From Holophagales bacterium (lineage in GTDB: Bacteria > Acidobacteriota > Thermoanaerobaculia > UBA5066): a DNA stretch of 64,000 bases. The notes under the pieces were generated by a model. It was not told the DNA's origin. It saw only the letters and a list, made by a program, of their open reading frames with translations, and did no database searches. The translations under genes were made by a program, and so were the position numbers. This document shows positions 1 through 9,871 of the stretch, in pieces; position 1 is the first letter of the stretch; each line of letters begins with the position of its first letter. The stretch spans positions 1 through 64,000 of the forward strand of contig JADKBZ010000023.1 of assembly GCA_016714815.1 (NCBI GenBank). Reading direction: 5' to 3'.

Positions 1-70
1 ACTTCCTCTGCGCCGCCAGTCTGGCAGCCGCCTTGTAGACATCCACGTCGATGTTGACGGTGGTTCTCAT
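1..70 (-). CDS. Ribbon-helix-helix antitoxin, VapB-like (5' end only)
   Basis: The minus strand from an ATG at 70 reads MRTTVNIDVDVYKAAARLAA and runs off the window edge. The pattern of an alternating beta strand (TTVNIDVDV) followed by a basic helix is the N-terminus of RHH antitoxins of VapB type, which dimerise, bind operator DNA and neutralise a partner toxin. The toxin gene would lie beyond base 1 and is not visible. An in-frame ATG 16 codons upstream exists, but the shorter start fits the family. Only 23 residues can be seen, so the family call is moderate. Confidence 0.55.
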   Translation of the reverse strand, partial: MRTTVNIDVDVYKAAARLAAQRK

Positions 71-136
71 GTGCAGATCGTGGAAGGCGCAACGACTGAT
101 GTCAAGATGCGACGACATCACCGCATCACAGGGAAT

Positions 137-164
137 GGGGTCTGGTCTACGTTCTACACTCTAC
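137..164 (+). repeat. REP single arm (T/GT subtype)
   Basis: A 28-nt arm begins GGGGTCTGGTCTACGTTCTA and ends CACTCTAC. It has no facing arm. It lies 22 nt beyond the stop codon of the DUF4143 ATPase gene. It belongs to the family found at 12 other loci in this window. Confidence 0.85.
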
Positions 165-186
165 GGGGCGTTTGGGGGGCCATTCG

Positions 187-1446
187 TCATGCGAGGCGCG
201 GGGCCGGCCCGCCCGCCCAGAGCGAGTCGAGGGGAAGGGCGGTGAGGTGCGGTCCGAAGGGGACGCTGGCCCTTCCGAGGTAGAGGACGACTCCTTGGAC
301 GAATGCCTTGCCCGCGGTCTGGGCCAGGGCGCGCAGGCCGTCGAAGTCGGAGGAGGTGGCGGTCGACGCGGCCTTGACCTCGAGGCCGACCACCCGGCCG
401 GCGGCATCCTCGAGGACCAGGTCGACTTCCCGCCCGGGGTGAGTGCGGAAGTGCAGGAGCGAGGGCCGGGCCTCGCTCCAGGAGATCTGCTTGCGAAGCT
501 CCCCGGCCACGAACGACTCGAGAAGCGGCCCGAGGAGGGTGCGGTCGCGCGTCAGCGCCTCGGCACCGAGGCCGGCGAGCGACGCTGCCAGGCCGGAGTC
601 CACGACGTGGAGCTTCGGTGCCCTTACCAGCCTCTTTCCGCGGTTCGAAGACCAGGCCGGCGCCTCCTGGACGAGGAAGAGCGTCGGGAGGTTGGCGAGG
701 TAGCGCTCCAGGGTCGAGACGGGCAGGCCAAGGGTCCTGCTCAGCTCGGCCCTGTTCAGGATCGATCCGGTTCGTACCGCGAGGAGATGCAGGAGCCGAC
801 GCAGAGCGGCGGGGCGCTCGATGTCGGCGATGTCGCGAACGTCCCGCTGCAGCAGGGTGGTGACGTATCCCTCGAAGAAGGCTCTCCGCCTTTCGGGTCG
901 GCTGCGGGCAACGGCCTCGGGGTAGCCCCCGTGGAGGACGCGATCGAGAATGTCGCTGCCGGGGCCGGCTCCCGCCGCGCTGGCACCCGGCTTTCTGCCG
1001 GCGAGGAGGTCGTCCACGAGGCGCTCGCCGTGGCCCGTCAGCTCGCCCTGGGAAAGAGGCCAGAGCGTTGCGACCTCCATCCGGCCGGCGAGCGACTCGG
1101 CCACGCGGGGCATGGAGAGGATGTCTGCCGACCCCGTGAGGAGGAAGCGGCCGGGACGTCGGTCGAGGTCGATGACGGCCTTCATCGCGAGGAGCAGCCC
1201 CGGGGCACGCTGGACCTCGTCGATGACGGCACGCGGCGGCAGGGCCGCCAGCAGCCCTTCCGCGTCGGCCTGGGCCGATTCGAGGACGGTCGATTCGTCC
1301 ATCGTCAGGTAGGCGGTGCCGGCGTGGCGTTCGGCGAGGAGCCTTGCGAGGGTCGTCTTGCCGGTCTGCCGAGCCCCCACCAAAAGCACTGCCGGGGTGT
1401 CGGCCAGGGCCTCCTCGAGGATGGGCCGCAAGTGGCGTTCAAGCAT
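187..1446 (-). CDS. ATP-binding protein, AAA_14/DUF4143 family
   Basis: This 419-residue protein starts MLERHLRPILEEAL and has a Walker A motif GARQTGKTT (about residues 24-32) and a Walker B-like segment AVIDEVQRAP (about 93-102), followed by LLTGSAD. The C-terminal half matches the DUF4143 fold, with VDLVLEDAAGRVVGLEVKA near residue 355, a nuclease-like DxxxE...EVKA pattern. Families of this kind are common accessory ATPases whose substrate is unknown. The ATG at 1446 is preceded by TATTCT nine bases upstream and no ribosome-binding site. REP arms lie on both sides and degraded toxin-antitoxin genes lie next door, which suggests a mobile or defensive neighbourhood rather than a housekeeping role. 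Confidence 0.9.
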   Translation of the reverse strand: MLERHLRPILEEALADTPAVLLVGARQTGKTTLARLLAERHAGTAYLTMDESTVLESAQADAEGLLAALPPRAVIDEVQRAPGLLLAMKAVIDLDRRPGRFLLTGSADILSMPRVAESLAGRMEVATLWPLSQGELTGHGERLVDDLLAGRKPGASAAGAGPGSDILDRVLHGGYPEAVARSRPERRRAFFEGYVTTLLQRDVRDIADIERPAALRRLLHLLAVRTGSILNRAELSRTLGLPVSTLERYLANLPTLFLVQEAPAWSSNRGKRLVRAPKLHVVDSGLAASLAGLGAEALTRDRTLLGPLLESFVAGELRKQISWSEARPSLLHFRTHPGREVDLVLEDAAGRVVGLEVKAASTATSSDFDGLRALAQTAGKAFVQGVVLYLGRASVPFGPHLTALPLDSLWAGGPAPRLA

Positions 1447-1455
1447 TACGTAACG

Positions 1456-1461
1456 AGAATA
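1456..1461 (-). promoter_or_regulatory. -10 box of DUF4143 gene (leaderless type)
   Basis: TATTCT lies 9 nt before the ATG at 1446, with no Shine-Dalgarno sequence between. No convincing -35 is seen. Confidence 0.5.
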
Positions 1462-1508
1462 TCACCCACGCCGTGGTGGATTTTCAACCATCGAGTCGCC
1501 TATCTGCC

Positions 1509-1535
1509 GGGGTCTGGTCTACGTTCTACACCCTG
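1509..1535 (+). repeat. REP single arm, diverged
   Basis: GGGGTCTGGTCTACGTTCTA is followed by CACCCTGC, which carries a T-to-C change relative to the family. It lies between the DUF4143 gene and the vapC remnant and has no partner arm. Confidence 0.8.
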
Positions 1536-1559
1536 CCGGGGCGACGACATCCCGCAGCA

Positions 1560-1953
1560 GGCGAGATCTCGACCTGAAGGCCTTCGATCCTCTCAGAAAT
1601 CACGGCAGTTCGCATTGACGACCTGGAGCCGAGAAAGCGCGGGTCCGCGATCATCCAGGTCGTGAGCTCCGAGCATCTGGCCCTAAGGGCCTGGGTTGCC
1701 CAGAGCCGGGCGTAGATCCGTGCGACGACGACGTCGAAGGGGAAGACCGGGAACAGCTCGAGGACCTTCTCGACGAAGGCCTGCCGCCGAATGCGCCGCG
1801 CCTCGGTATCCGCCCGCTCGACCCCGTGGAGAAGCTCGGCGACGGTAACGACGCTGATTCCGAAAGGCTCGTCCTCGCGCCCGGCGACGAGGGCCTGAAC
1901 CCCTCGGTTACGTTCCAGGGCGAGGTCTCGCTCGAGTCGAAGATCACTCCCAT
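1560..1953 (-). pseudogene. VapC-type PIN-domain toxin, frameshifted remnant
   Basis: The remnant starts with ATG at 1953 (MGVIFDSS, holding the first PIN acidic residue). It then jumps frame to a stretch running from ERDLALERNRG through FGISVVTVAELLHGVE (the second acidic residue) to FPFDVVVARIYARLWA. It jumps again to GAHDL (third acidic residue) and VVNANCRDF, and a single extra T before ERIEGLQVEIS shifts it once more. A PIN toxin is a Mg-dependent RNase. All parts are recognisable in order, but at least three frameshifts and lost segments mean no active toxin can be made. The start overlaps the antitoxin stop by 10 nt, the original operon arrangement. Confidence 0.8.
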
Positions 1954-2237
1954 GGATGCGACGCCGGCAGCGGCGGCTGGAGCCTGGCGGCCTCCGCGAC
2001 GTCAGCGCCGAAGGTCGTGTCTTCGGGATCGACGCGTGGAAGGCTCTGCAGAAGCCCGGAGAGCTCGCCAAGAGTCCGCGCCACCGAAGCGCCCTCGACC
2101 GGGCCCATGGTCGCGACCGGCTTCCCCCCGCGGAGAATCGTGTAGCGCTCGCCCCGGTACCGGATTCCGTTGAGCAGTTCCGAAAAGCCACGAGCCGCAT
2201 CCGTGGAGGTGATTGCCGTGTTGGATTCTAAAGTCAG
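1944..2237 (-). CDS. Phd/YefM-family antitoxin
   Basis: An uninterrupted frame of 97 codons reads as a Phd/YefM antitoxin: NTAITSTDAARGFSELLNGI, then RYRGERYTILRGGKPVATMG, then an acidic, proline-rich tail ending PASHPWE. Such proteins bind DNA through the N-terminal domain and wrap the toxin with the C-terminal tail. There is no ATG, GTG or TTG at the front. The best start is CTG at 2237, giving MTLESNTAIT, just after an in-frame stop. Either CTG is used or the ATG has mutated. The partner toxin downstream is dead, so selection on this gene may be relaxed. Confidence 0.65.
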   Translation of the reverse strand: MTLESNTAITSTDAARGFSELLNGIRYRGERYTILRGGKPVATMGPVEGASVARTLGELSGLLQSLPRVDPEDTTFGADVAEAARLQPPLPASHPWE

Positions 2238-2240
2238 AAA

Positions 2241-3310
2241 TCAAGGTGACGACCCAACGGGGTCTGGAGCGTTCGAAGGGCGGCGAAGCTCCAGGAGGCC
2301 TCCGATTTGACGACCGACCACCACGGGCTCGCCTCTCTAGCCCGCCGGCCCGTGCGCGAAGGAGGCGGGAGGCTGCGCCTCCTGCCGCGACGCCGACGCG
2401 ACGAAGGCTCCTTGCGAGCTCCGGCCTCAGTGCGCGTCGCCTGCCTCGACAAGGGGGTCTTCCTTCTCTCGTCGACACTAAGTCGGAACGGCCTCTGATC
2501 GCGGAGGAAGACTCGCGCCTCGTCCCGCGTTGAGCTGGCTCTTGCGTTTCAGGCGACGAGCCCTCGAAAAGGCCCGAGCGGAGAAGGTAGCCAGGCTGCT
2601 TCTCCATTGCGATACCGGCACCCGGCCCGCATGGAGAAGAGCGTCGGGCTCTTGCCGGGCGGTTGCCGAAGATCTCACTCGGCAGACGAGGAAGGACCTG
2701 GCCGGAGAGGTCGATGTCGTCAGCCAGAAAGGGATGTTCCGGCACCGGGACGCCGATCCTGCGAGGACGCCTGTTGAAGGCCCGTGCCTGGTGGCCAGGA
2801 GACCGAGAAGCGCCGGAATGGATCGGGTCGCGAATGGCCGCGACGGCCCGACGTCTCTTTCGGATGGTCGGGACGTACCAGCCCATGCGGGCCGCCGCCC
2901 TCCGGCAACCACGCGGCAGAAGCCGCGGCCACGCCAGGCCACCAGGACCTTCGCCGACTCGGCGAAGGCGGCCAGACTGCAGGACGGCGGCCCTCCCCGC
3001 GGGGACTCGAGGTGACCCGCCGGCAGGAACGTCGGGCGCCTCCTGCGCCACGGGGCCACTTGTCCATGGCGCGAGACCTGGGCGAGCGAGGTCGGAAATC
3101 GAGGCTCCCGGGCGTTCTGGACTTCTATGCGCCGGCCAGGCCCTGCAGAAGCCGGTCCGCCCTGACGGCGGCGTCGAGGTCCTCGGGACGGCTCGCCCGC
3201 AAGAGCAGGTCGTCTTCCCGGAGCGACTCGGTGCCGTCAAGATGCCGATGAAATCACCGCCCGACGGAGGACGGGGTCGATGGTTCTCAGCTGCACTCCA
3301 CGGGAGCGGG
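2241..3310. other. About 1.07 kb without a recognisable gene
   Basis: All six frames were read. Open frames exist on both strands, but none shows a protein family, and their composition is arginine/serine-rich as expected of random high-GC frames. On the minus strand, 3125-3250 reads DGTESLREDDLLLRASRPED and then LLQGLAGA with a stop. This looks coding in composition but has no start codon in frame, so it may be the tail of a decayed gene. The stretch lies between the dead toxin-antitoxin pair and the acyltransferase and is probably eroded accessory DNA. Confidence 0.5.
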
Positions 3311-5338
3311 CTAAAGTACGACTTTACGTTCCCCTGGGCCCCGGGATGGGGCTGTCTCGTTCGCCTTCGTGCGGCAGCCCCGGGCGATGGCCGCGGCGAG
3401 GCGGCTTTCCACGACCTCGGCGCCGGCCTGGCTGAGGTGGTCGTCGTCGGCGTAGAAGAACTTCCGCCCTTCGGCGTAGCGGACGGTGCCGTCGGGGAGG
3501 CAGAAGGCGTCGTCGACGCGGAGGAGCTCGACGCCGGGCCTCACGCGGGCGAGGGCCTGCATGGCGGAGTGGATCTCCGAGCGGCGGGGCGCGGCGGAGT
3601 CCTGCGGGATCAGCGGGAAGGACCCCTGGCGGCTCACGGTCCAGGAGACGAACTCGCGGAGGTTGACGCTCTCGCCGACCTCGAGGACCGGGGGCTGGCC
3701 GACGAGGACGACGTGGCGCCCTGAGGCGAGGAGCTCGTCGGCGAGGGTGCGGAGGTTCGTGGCGAGGGTCCCTTCGTCGGCCGTGTCCCACCTTTCGAAG
3801 ACGAGGACGAGGTCGGGCTTCCAGGCGCGGAGGGCGCGGCGCCGCGCCTCGTCGAACTCCTTCGAGAAGCTGTTCTCGTCGTTGTTGCCGAACCAGGGGG
3901 AGATGCCGTCGGCGCAGAGGAAGGCGACGGAGAGGTTCATGCGGTGGCAGGCGTCGTCGACGACCTTGCCGTACATGAGGGCGTGAGAGCTGCCGAGGAC
4001 GACGACGCGGGGCGTGCCGCCGCCCCAGGGGTGGACGATGCCGCCGCTTCGCCAGGCGTCGGCCGCGCGCGGCTGGGAGGGGGGCTCGAGGACGTCGGCG
4101 TAGCGCGCGCCTTCGCGGAGCGCGCCGGTGACCCCGTCTCCCGCGGCGTTGTAGAGGTTGACGTGGAAGGCGGGACGCTCGAAGAGGCCGAGGGGATCGG
4201 GAGTCGCGGGACGGAGGGAGAGGAAGAGGCTCGCCGCGGCGGCGGCCGAGAAGCCGAGGCCGAGGCCGACGAGGCGCCCCCGCCGGCCGGGTCCGCGACG
4301 GCGGAGCGGCTGCTCGACGGCGTGGTAGGCGACGACGGCCATCGCGATTCCGAGAGCGGCGCCGAAGAGCTCGCCTTCGCGCTTCGGAAAGCCGCGGTGG
4401 TCGGCCAGGAGGCGCCCGAGGACGATTCCCGGCCAGTGCCAGAGGTAGAGGGAGTACGAGAGCTTTCCGACGAGAACGAGAGGCGACGCCGAGAGGAAGC
4501 GCGAGAGGGAGCCCTCGCCTTCGGCCACGGAGACGACGACGGCCGCGGCGCCGAGAGTGGGGACGAGCGCGACGAAGCCGGGGAAAGGCTGCTCGCCCGT
4601 GACGAGGAAGGACGCGGCGAGGATGGCGGCGAGGCCCGCCCAGCCGGCGATTTCCGTGGCCCGCGACGGGCGGAAGGGGCGGAGGGGAGCCGCGCCCGAA
4701 GCGGGGACCCGAATGGCGGCGAGGAGGGCTCCGAGAAGGGGCTCCCAGGCGCGCGTGTGGAGAAGGTAGAAGGCCGCGTCGGGCTGGTGGCGGGTGGCCC
4801 AGAGCGAGAGGGCGAAGCTGCCCGCCGCGAGGGCCGCGACCGCCGCGACGACGCGGGGGACCCGACGGCGCGAGAGGAAGAGAAGGGCGGCCGGGAAGAG
4901 GAGGTAGAACTGCTCTTCGACGGCGAGGGACCAGGTGTGGAGGAAGGGGGCGTATTCGCCCGAGTCGCCCCAGTAGCCGCCGAGGTTCTTCCAGATGTAG
5001 ACGTTGGAGAGGTTGAGGAGCGCCCAGACGCCGTGCCGGGCCGTCTTCACCGCCTCGGACGGGACGAGGAGGAGGCCCGCGAGGAGGACGGTGACGAGGA
5101 CGGTGGCCGCCGCGTTGGGGAGGAGCCGCTGGATGCGACGGAGGTAGAACTCCCGCATCGAGAAGCTCCCCTCGCGCAGGTCGAAGAGGATGACCGACGC
5201 GATGAGGTAGCCGGAGAGGACGAAGAAGACGTCGACCCCGGTGAAGCCGCCCCCAAGCGCCTTCGGGAAGACGTGGTAGACGAGCACCGCCAGGATGGCG
5301 ATGGCGCGGATTCCGTCCAGCGGAGGTGAATACTTCAA
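3311..5338 (-). CDS. OafA/YrhL-type membrane acyltransferase with C-terminal SGNH domain
   Basis: This 675-residue protein has an acyltransferase_3 membrane half of about 10 helices. It opens YSPPLDGIRAIAILAVLVYH, with the catalytic-type His, followed by GVDVFFVLSGYLI and HTWSLAVEEQFY. A periplasmic SGNH-like domain begins near residue 430 (VVVLGSSHALMYGK) and ends with DDDHLSQAGAEVV, which supplies the Asp/His pair. Proteins of this plan O-acetylate or otherwise acylate surface polysaccharide. The start is TTG at 5338, chosen because the family N-terminus begins right there. The adjacent epimerase and gmd genes support a role in surface glycan decoration. Confidence 0.92.
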   Translation of the reverse strand: MKYSPPLDGIRAIAILAVLVYHVFPKALGGGFTGVDVFFVLSGYLIASVILFDLREGSFSMREFYLRRIQRLLPNAAATVLVTVLLAGLLLVPSEAVKTARHGVWALLNLSNVYIWKNLGGYWGDSGEYAPFLHTWSLAVEEQFYLLFPAALLFLSRRRVPRVVAAVAALAAGSFALSLWATRHQPDAAFYLLHTRAWEPLLGALLAAIRVPASGAAPLRPFRPSRATEIAGWAGLAAILAASFLVTGEQPFPGFVALVPTLGAAAVVVSVAEGEGSLSRFLSASPLVLVGKLSYSLYLWHWPGIVLGRLLADHRGFPKREGELFGAALGIAMAVVAYHAVEQPLRRRGPGRRGRLVGLGLGFSAAAAASLFLSLRPATPDPLGLFERPAFHVNLYNAAGDGVTGALREGARYADVLEPPSQPRAADAWRSGGIVHPWGGGTPRVVVLGSSHALMYGKVVDDACHRMNLSVAFLCADGISPWFGNNDENSFSKEFDEARRRALRAWKPDLVLVFERWDTADEGTLATNLRTLADELLASGRHVVLVGQPPVLEVGESVNLREFVSWTVSRQGSFPLIPQDSAAPRRSEIHSAMQALARVRPGVELLRVDDAFCLPDGTVRYAEGRKFFYADDDHLSQAGAEVVESRLAAAIARGCRTKANETAPSRGPGERKVVL

Positions 5339-5670
5339 CGGGTTTTGGGGGGTTCTGCCGGGGAAACGGCGTCAGCCCGCGACGAGAGGGCGGTTCGTCG
5401 GCAAGCGGCTTTTCTTGCCGCGCAAACCATTGCAGGGGAACAGTTTAGCAACACGGCCGGTCCGCGTTGAGAAGCCTCCGGCCCCTTGGGTGGCAGCGTG
5501 GATGGCAAGGCCGCTGCCCCCGCCCCGGTACGCATCGTCTGAATTTCTGAACGGGCTACCTGGGAAGCCCGCTGGACGAGCACGACCGAGGTGCCTCGAT
5601 GCGGTTAAGAATAGGCTCCTCGCCGCGAGCGCGTCAACCCGCCGAGGCCCGGACGGAGCGCCTTCGGCGC
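5339..5670. other. 332-bp intergenic region upstream of the acyltransferase
   Basis: No gene is recognised on either strand. The region holds less GC-rich patches (around 5440-5455 and 5600-5615) that could carry the acyltransferase promoter. A minus-strand TAAACT near 5445 is the best -10 candidate, but without a convincing -35. Confidence 0.4.
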
Positions 5671-6678
5671 TCACCTCGTCCCCACCTCCGTCCCCAACTC
5701 CGTCCCCACCTCCGCCGCCCACTCCCGGTTCTGCCGGTACCACTCCACCAGGCGCCCGACGCCCTCCTCGCACGACACCCTCGGCTCCCACCCCAGCTCC
5801 CTCCGGGCCCGCGTGAGGTCCGCCCAGGTGGCGGGGACGTCCGCCGGGCTCGGCGGGAGGTGCTCGAGGCGCACGGGCTGGCCGACCGCCTTGCCGACGA
5901 GGGCGATGAAGTCGAGGAGGCGCACCGGGTGATCGTTGCCGAGGTTGTACGGGCCCTCGCCGCCCCGGTCGAGGGCGGCGAGGGTGCCTTCGGCGATGTC
6001 GTCGACGCTGGTGAAGTCGCGGGTCTGGGAGCCGTCGCCGAAGACGCGGATCGGGCGCCCCTCGAAGGCCCACTGGACGAAGCGGAAGGGGCTCATGTCG
6101 GGGCGGCCGGCGGGGCCGAAGACGGTGAAGTAGCGCAGGACGGTGGTGCGGAGGCCGTGGAGCCGCTCGTAGACGCGGCAGAGCTCTTCGGCCGCCTGCT
6201 TGGAGGCCGCGTAGGGGGAGAGGAGCCTGCCGGGAGGGTCGTCCTCGCGAAACGGGATGCGCGGGGAGTCTCCGTAGACCGAGGACGACGAGGCGAGGAC
6301 GAAGCGGGACACCCCGTGGGCACGGCACGCCTCGAGAAGGGTGAGGGTGCCGAGGACGTTGGTCTCGTAGCAGGCGCGGGGAAAGGAGACCGAGGGCCGG
6401 ATGCCGGCGCGCGCCGCGAGGTTGAGGACGGCCGACACGGGGCCGTCGCGCCGGGCGTCGGCGAAGACGCGGTCCATCCCGGCGGCGTCGGCAACGTTCG
6501 CGCGCTCGAACCGGAAGCCGGGGCGGGAGAGGAGGCGCCGGAGGCGCCACTCCTTCAGGCGGACGTCGTAGGAGTCGTTGAGGTCGTCGACGCCGACGAC
6601 CGTGTCGCCACGGCCCAGCAGCCGCTCGGAGACGGCGGCCCCGATGAAGCCCGCCGCCCCTGTGACCAGGATCCTCAC
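5671..6678 (-). CDS. NAD-dependent nucleotide-sugar epimerase (UDP-glucuronate 4-epimerase-like)
   Basis: This 335-residue extended SDR has the glycine motif GAAGFIGAAVSERLL at the N-terminus, Ser in ASSSSVYGD, and the YxxxK pair in SPYAASKQAAEE. The closing half, with YNLGNDHPVRLLDFI and a WADLTRARRELGWEP signature, is typical of epimerases acting on UDP-sugars. The sequence resembles UDP-glucuronate/galacturonate 4-epimerases most, but the substrate cannot be fixed by reading. The start is GTG at 6678. The C-terminus, GTELGTEVGTR, is encoded by a 12-bp tandem repeat at about 5676-5712 and looks like a recent extension. gmd lies 49 nt upstream on the same strand. Confidence 0.9.
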   Translation of the reverse strand: MRILVTGAAGFIGAAVSERLLGRGDTVVGVDDLNDSYDVRLKEWRLRRLLSRPGFRFERANVADAAGMDRVFADARRDGPVSAVLNLAARAGIRPSVSFPRACYETNVLGTLTLLEACRAHGVSRFVLASSSSVYGDSPRIPFREDDPPGRLLSPYAASKQAAEELCRVYERLHGLRTTVLRYFTVFGPAGRPDMSPFRFVQWAFEGRPIRVFGDGSQTRDFTSVDDIAEGTLAALDRGGEGPYNLGNDHPVRLLDFIALVGKAVGQPVRLEHLPPSPADVPATWADLTRARRELGWEPRVSCEEGVGRLVEWYRQNREWAAEVGTELGTEVGTR

Positions 6679-6727
6679 GCGGCGAGATCCGGAGTCGGCC
6701 GCGTGGCGCCGGGCGTCCGGCCCCGCG

Positions 6728-7771
<1,044 letters not shown>

Positions 7772-7772
7772 G

Positions 7773-7800
7773 GGGGTCAGATCTACCTTCTACACTCTAC
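7773..7800 (+). repeat. REP single arm abutting the gmd start
   Basis: GGGGTCAGATCTACCTTCTA followed by CACTCTAC, an A/CT-subtype arm with one internal change (GGTCT to GATCT). It ends one base from the gmd ATG, so the gmd 5' leader is this repeat. Confidence 0.85.
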
Positions 7801-7830
7801 GTTCTCTGCGTTGAAGGGCACGAAGTGGGG

Positions 7831-7893
7831 CGGGGTCTGGTCTACGCTCTACACTCTACGTTCCGTAGAGTGTAGAGCGTAGACCAGACCCCG
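7831..7893. repeat. REPIN hairpin, T/GC subtype
   Basis: The left arm 7831-7860 and right arm 7864-7893 are perfect inverted repeats of 30 bp around a 3-nt loop, TTC. The outer part of the arm is CGGGGTCTGGTCTACGCTC. It overlaps the last codons of holA. Confidence 0.97.
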
Positions 7894-9313
7894 CTCTTTC
7901 GAGAAGCCAGGACTGGAGGAGGTCGGGGCCGGAGCCGACGCCGGTCTTGACGCCGCGGTCGATGGCGGCGAGGCCGGAGAGGGCGGCGGCGAGCTCGTCG
8001 AGGGTCCATTCGAAGGAGGCGAGGTAGGCCTTGTGGAGGACGAAGGGGTGGCCGTCGACCGGGACGGGCGCGGCGCCGGGGCGGGGGATCTTGAGGTGCG
8101 GGAGGACGCGGTCGACGAAGACGCGGTAGTCGGCGCGGCGCTGGGGCGCTTCGGCGCCCGGCTCGGCGAAGGCGGCCTTCAGCGCGAGGATCCGGCGCAT
8201 TTCGCCCGCGAGGAGACCGAGGAGGGGGAAGAAGGCGGCCTCCCCTTTCGGGCCCTTCTTCGCCGGGGCGCTGCCGGCGTCCTTGCCGAAGGCGCGGAAG
8301 GCGGTGAAGTCGTCGGCGGCGAAGAGGCGTTCGGCGATGCGGAGGGCCTCGAGGAACTTCTTGCGCGCGACGGCCTCGACGAAGTCGGAGCCGTACTCCT
8401 TCCGCTCGTCGGCGATGAGGCGCGCCGCGGCTTCGGCGGTGACGCGGGGGCCGGGGGCGGCGTCGACGAGGCGGTCGAGCTCGGAGAGGAAGGCGCGCGC
8501 GGTGAGACGGCCCCGCTCGGTGAGGGTCTCGAAGACGTCGGGCTCGGCGCTCTTGCCCCGCTCGAGGACCCGCTCGAGACCGAGGGCGTGGAGGCGCCCG
8601 CGGCGTTCGGCGTCGTCGGGGACGTAGAGGCGCGCGAGGGGCCCGCGGCGCAGCTCGGCGAGGGCGGCGTGGTCGGGGTCGGGCGAGAGGGCGCGCAGGA
8701 GGAGGACGTTGTCGCCCGCCCGGGCGCGGAGGACGTAGTCGAGGAGGCGGCCGAGGGCGGTTTCGGCGGCCTCGCCGTCGTCGACGGGGCGGGAGAGGAG
8801 CTGCGCGAGCTCGGGGGCCCGGTCGCCGCGCTTGACGCGGCCGGTGAGCTTGCGGGCGGTCTCGGCGGCATCGCCCTCGACGAGGGCGCCGGCGTCGCGC
8901 GCGAGGGCGCGGGCCTTGCGGGCGAGGCGGTCGAGGGTGCGGGGCTCGGACGGGGCTCCGGGCGCGGCGCCGAGGCCGGCGTCTTCGGCTTCGTCGAGGA
9001 GGGAGTCGATCTCGTCGGCCGTCAGCTTCTTCGTCCGGAGGAGCTCGGTGACGTCGAGCGAGACGAGGCGGTTGGTGGCGAAGAGGGCGATGGTGGCCGC
9101 GTCGGCGACGGCCTCTTTCACGCCGTTGCCGGTGCCGTCGTACTCGGTGACCTCTCCGTCGGGGAAGGCGCCCCGGAAGACTTTCGCCACGCGGTGCGCC
9201 GCCTCGGCGACGAACCACTCGTCGTCACCGAGGATGGTGAGCACCGGGGGAAGCGGGGCGCTCGCGGCGGCCGCGAGAAGCGGCGCGAGGGCGCCGAACG
9301 GATCGCCGCGCAC
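7856..9313 (-). CDS. holA: DNA polymerase III delta subunit
   Basis: HolA is the clamp-loader wrench that opens the beta sliding clamp. The N-terminus PPVLTILGDDEWFVAEAAHR and a segment LFATNRLVSLDVTELL fit the HolA ATPase-like domain. The C-terminal portion holds the helical collar region, with FPLLGLLAGEMRRILALKAA. At 485 residues it is longer than the usual 330-350. The excess is an insertion of about 100 residues after residue 90 plus extra residues near 340. The last ten residues, SGLRSTLYGT, and the stop are translated from the REPIN, so the native C-terminus has been replaced. It is the last gene of the minus-strand block and follows dksA by 17 nt. Confidence 0.85.
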   Translation of the reverse strand: MRGDPFGALAPLLAAAASAPLPPVLTILGDDEWFVAEAAHRVAKVFRGAFPDGEVTEYDGTGNGVKEAVADAATIALFATNRLVSLDVTELLRTKKLTADEIDSLLDEAEDAGLGAAPGAPSEPRTLDRLARKARALARDAGALVEGDAAETARKLTGRVKRGDRAPELAQLLSRPVDDGEAAETALGRLLDYVLRARAGDNVLLLRALSPDPDHAALAELRRGPLARLYVPDDAERRGRLHALGLERVLERGKSAEPDVFETLTERGRLTARAFLSELDRLVDAAPGPRVTAEAAARLIADERKEYGSDFVEAVARKKFLEALRIAERLFAADDFTAFRAFGKDAGSAPAKKGPKGEAAFFPLLGLLAGEMRRILALKAAFAEPGAEAPQRRADYRVFVDRVLPHLKIPRPGAAPVPVDGHPFVLHKAYLASFEWTLDELAAALSGLAAIDRGVKTGVGSGPDLLQSWLLERAGSGLRSTLYGT

Positions 9314-9330
9314 GGGAAGCTAGCCTGGGA

Positions 9331-9801
9331 TCAGAGCAGGCCCTTGTCCTGCATTTCCTGGCATTCGAGGCAGTGCCGCGCCCAGGGAACGGCCTCGAGC
9401 CGCTTCTCCTGGACCACGCCCTGGCAGTGGACGCAGACGCCGTAGGTTCCCTGCTCGATCCGAAGGAGCGCCTGCTCGATGAGGAGGAGGGCCTTGCGAT
9501 CGGATTCGGAGAGGGAGAAGGCGAACTCGCGGGTGTAGGCGGAGGTGGCGCGGTCGACCATGTCCTGCGCCTGCTCGTCCACCGTGTCGTCGGTGACCTG
9601 GCGATTGCGGGAAATGTCGAGGATGAGCTCCTCCTGGCGCGTGAGGAGCTGCTTTCGGTAGCTTTCGATCGGGTCCTTCGAAGGCTTGTCGGAAGCCTTC
9701 GCCGACGCCCTGGAGGGCGCTTTCGGGGGGACCTTCGCGGTGGGAGTTACGGGGGCTTTTTCAGGTGCCTTCTTGGCGGGGGCCGAGGGCTTCGTCACCA
9801 T
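9331..9801 (-). CDS. dksA: DksA/TraR-family RNA polymerase-binding zinc-finger protein
   Basis: The 156-residue protein has a central coiled-coil (about 45-110, with RKQLLTRQEELILDISRN) and a C-terminal four-Cys zinc finger, CVHC and CLEC, after GTYGVCVHC. DksA proteins enter the RNA polymerase secondary channel and work with ppGpp on rRNA and biosynthetic promoters. The N-terminal 42 residues are Ala/Lys/Pro-rich, an unusual tail for the family that resembles the one on RsfS nearby. AGGGAGA stands 7 nt before the ATG at 9801. A TAGAGT near 9835 is a possible -10. Confidence 0.9.
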   Translation of the reverse strand: MVTKPSAPAKKAPEKAPVTPTAKVPPKAPSRASAKASDKPSKDPIESYRKQLLTRQEELILDISRNRQVTDDTVDEQAQDMVDRATSAYTREFAFSLSESDRKALLLIEQALLRIEQGTYGVCVHCQGVVQEKRLEAVPWARHCLECQEMQDKGLL

Positions 9802-9871
9802 GGGCTTCTCCCTCTTTCAGAGTCGCGGGACTCTAGCACGGGGAGCAGCTTCCGGAGCGGGTTTCCTTCTT

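Noticed and set aside
3944..5329. Plus-strand open frame opposite the acyltransferase
   Set aside because: Low-complexity Glu/Gly/Arg text, no start signal, and an unmistakable membrane protein on the other strand.
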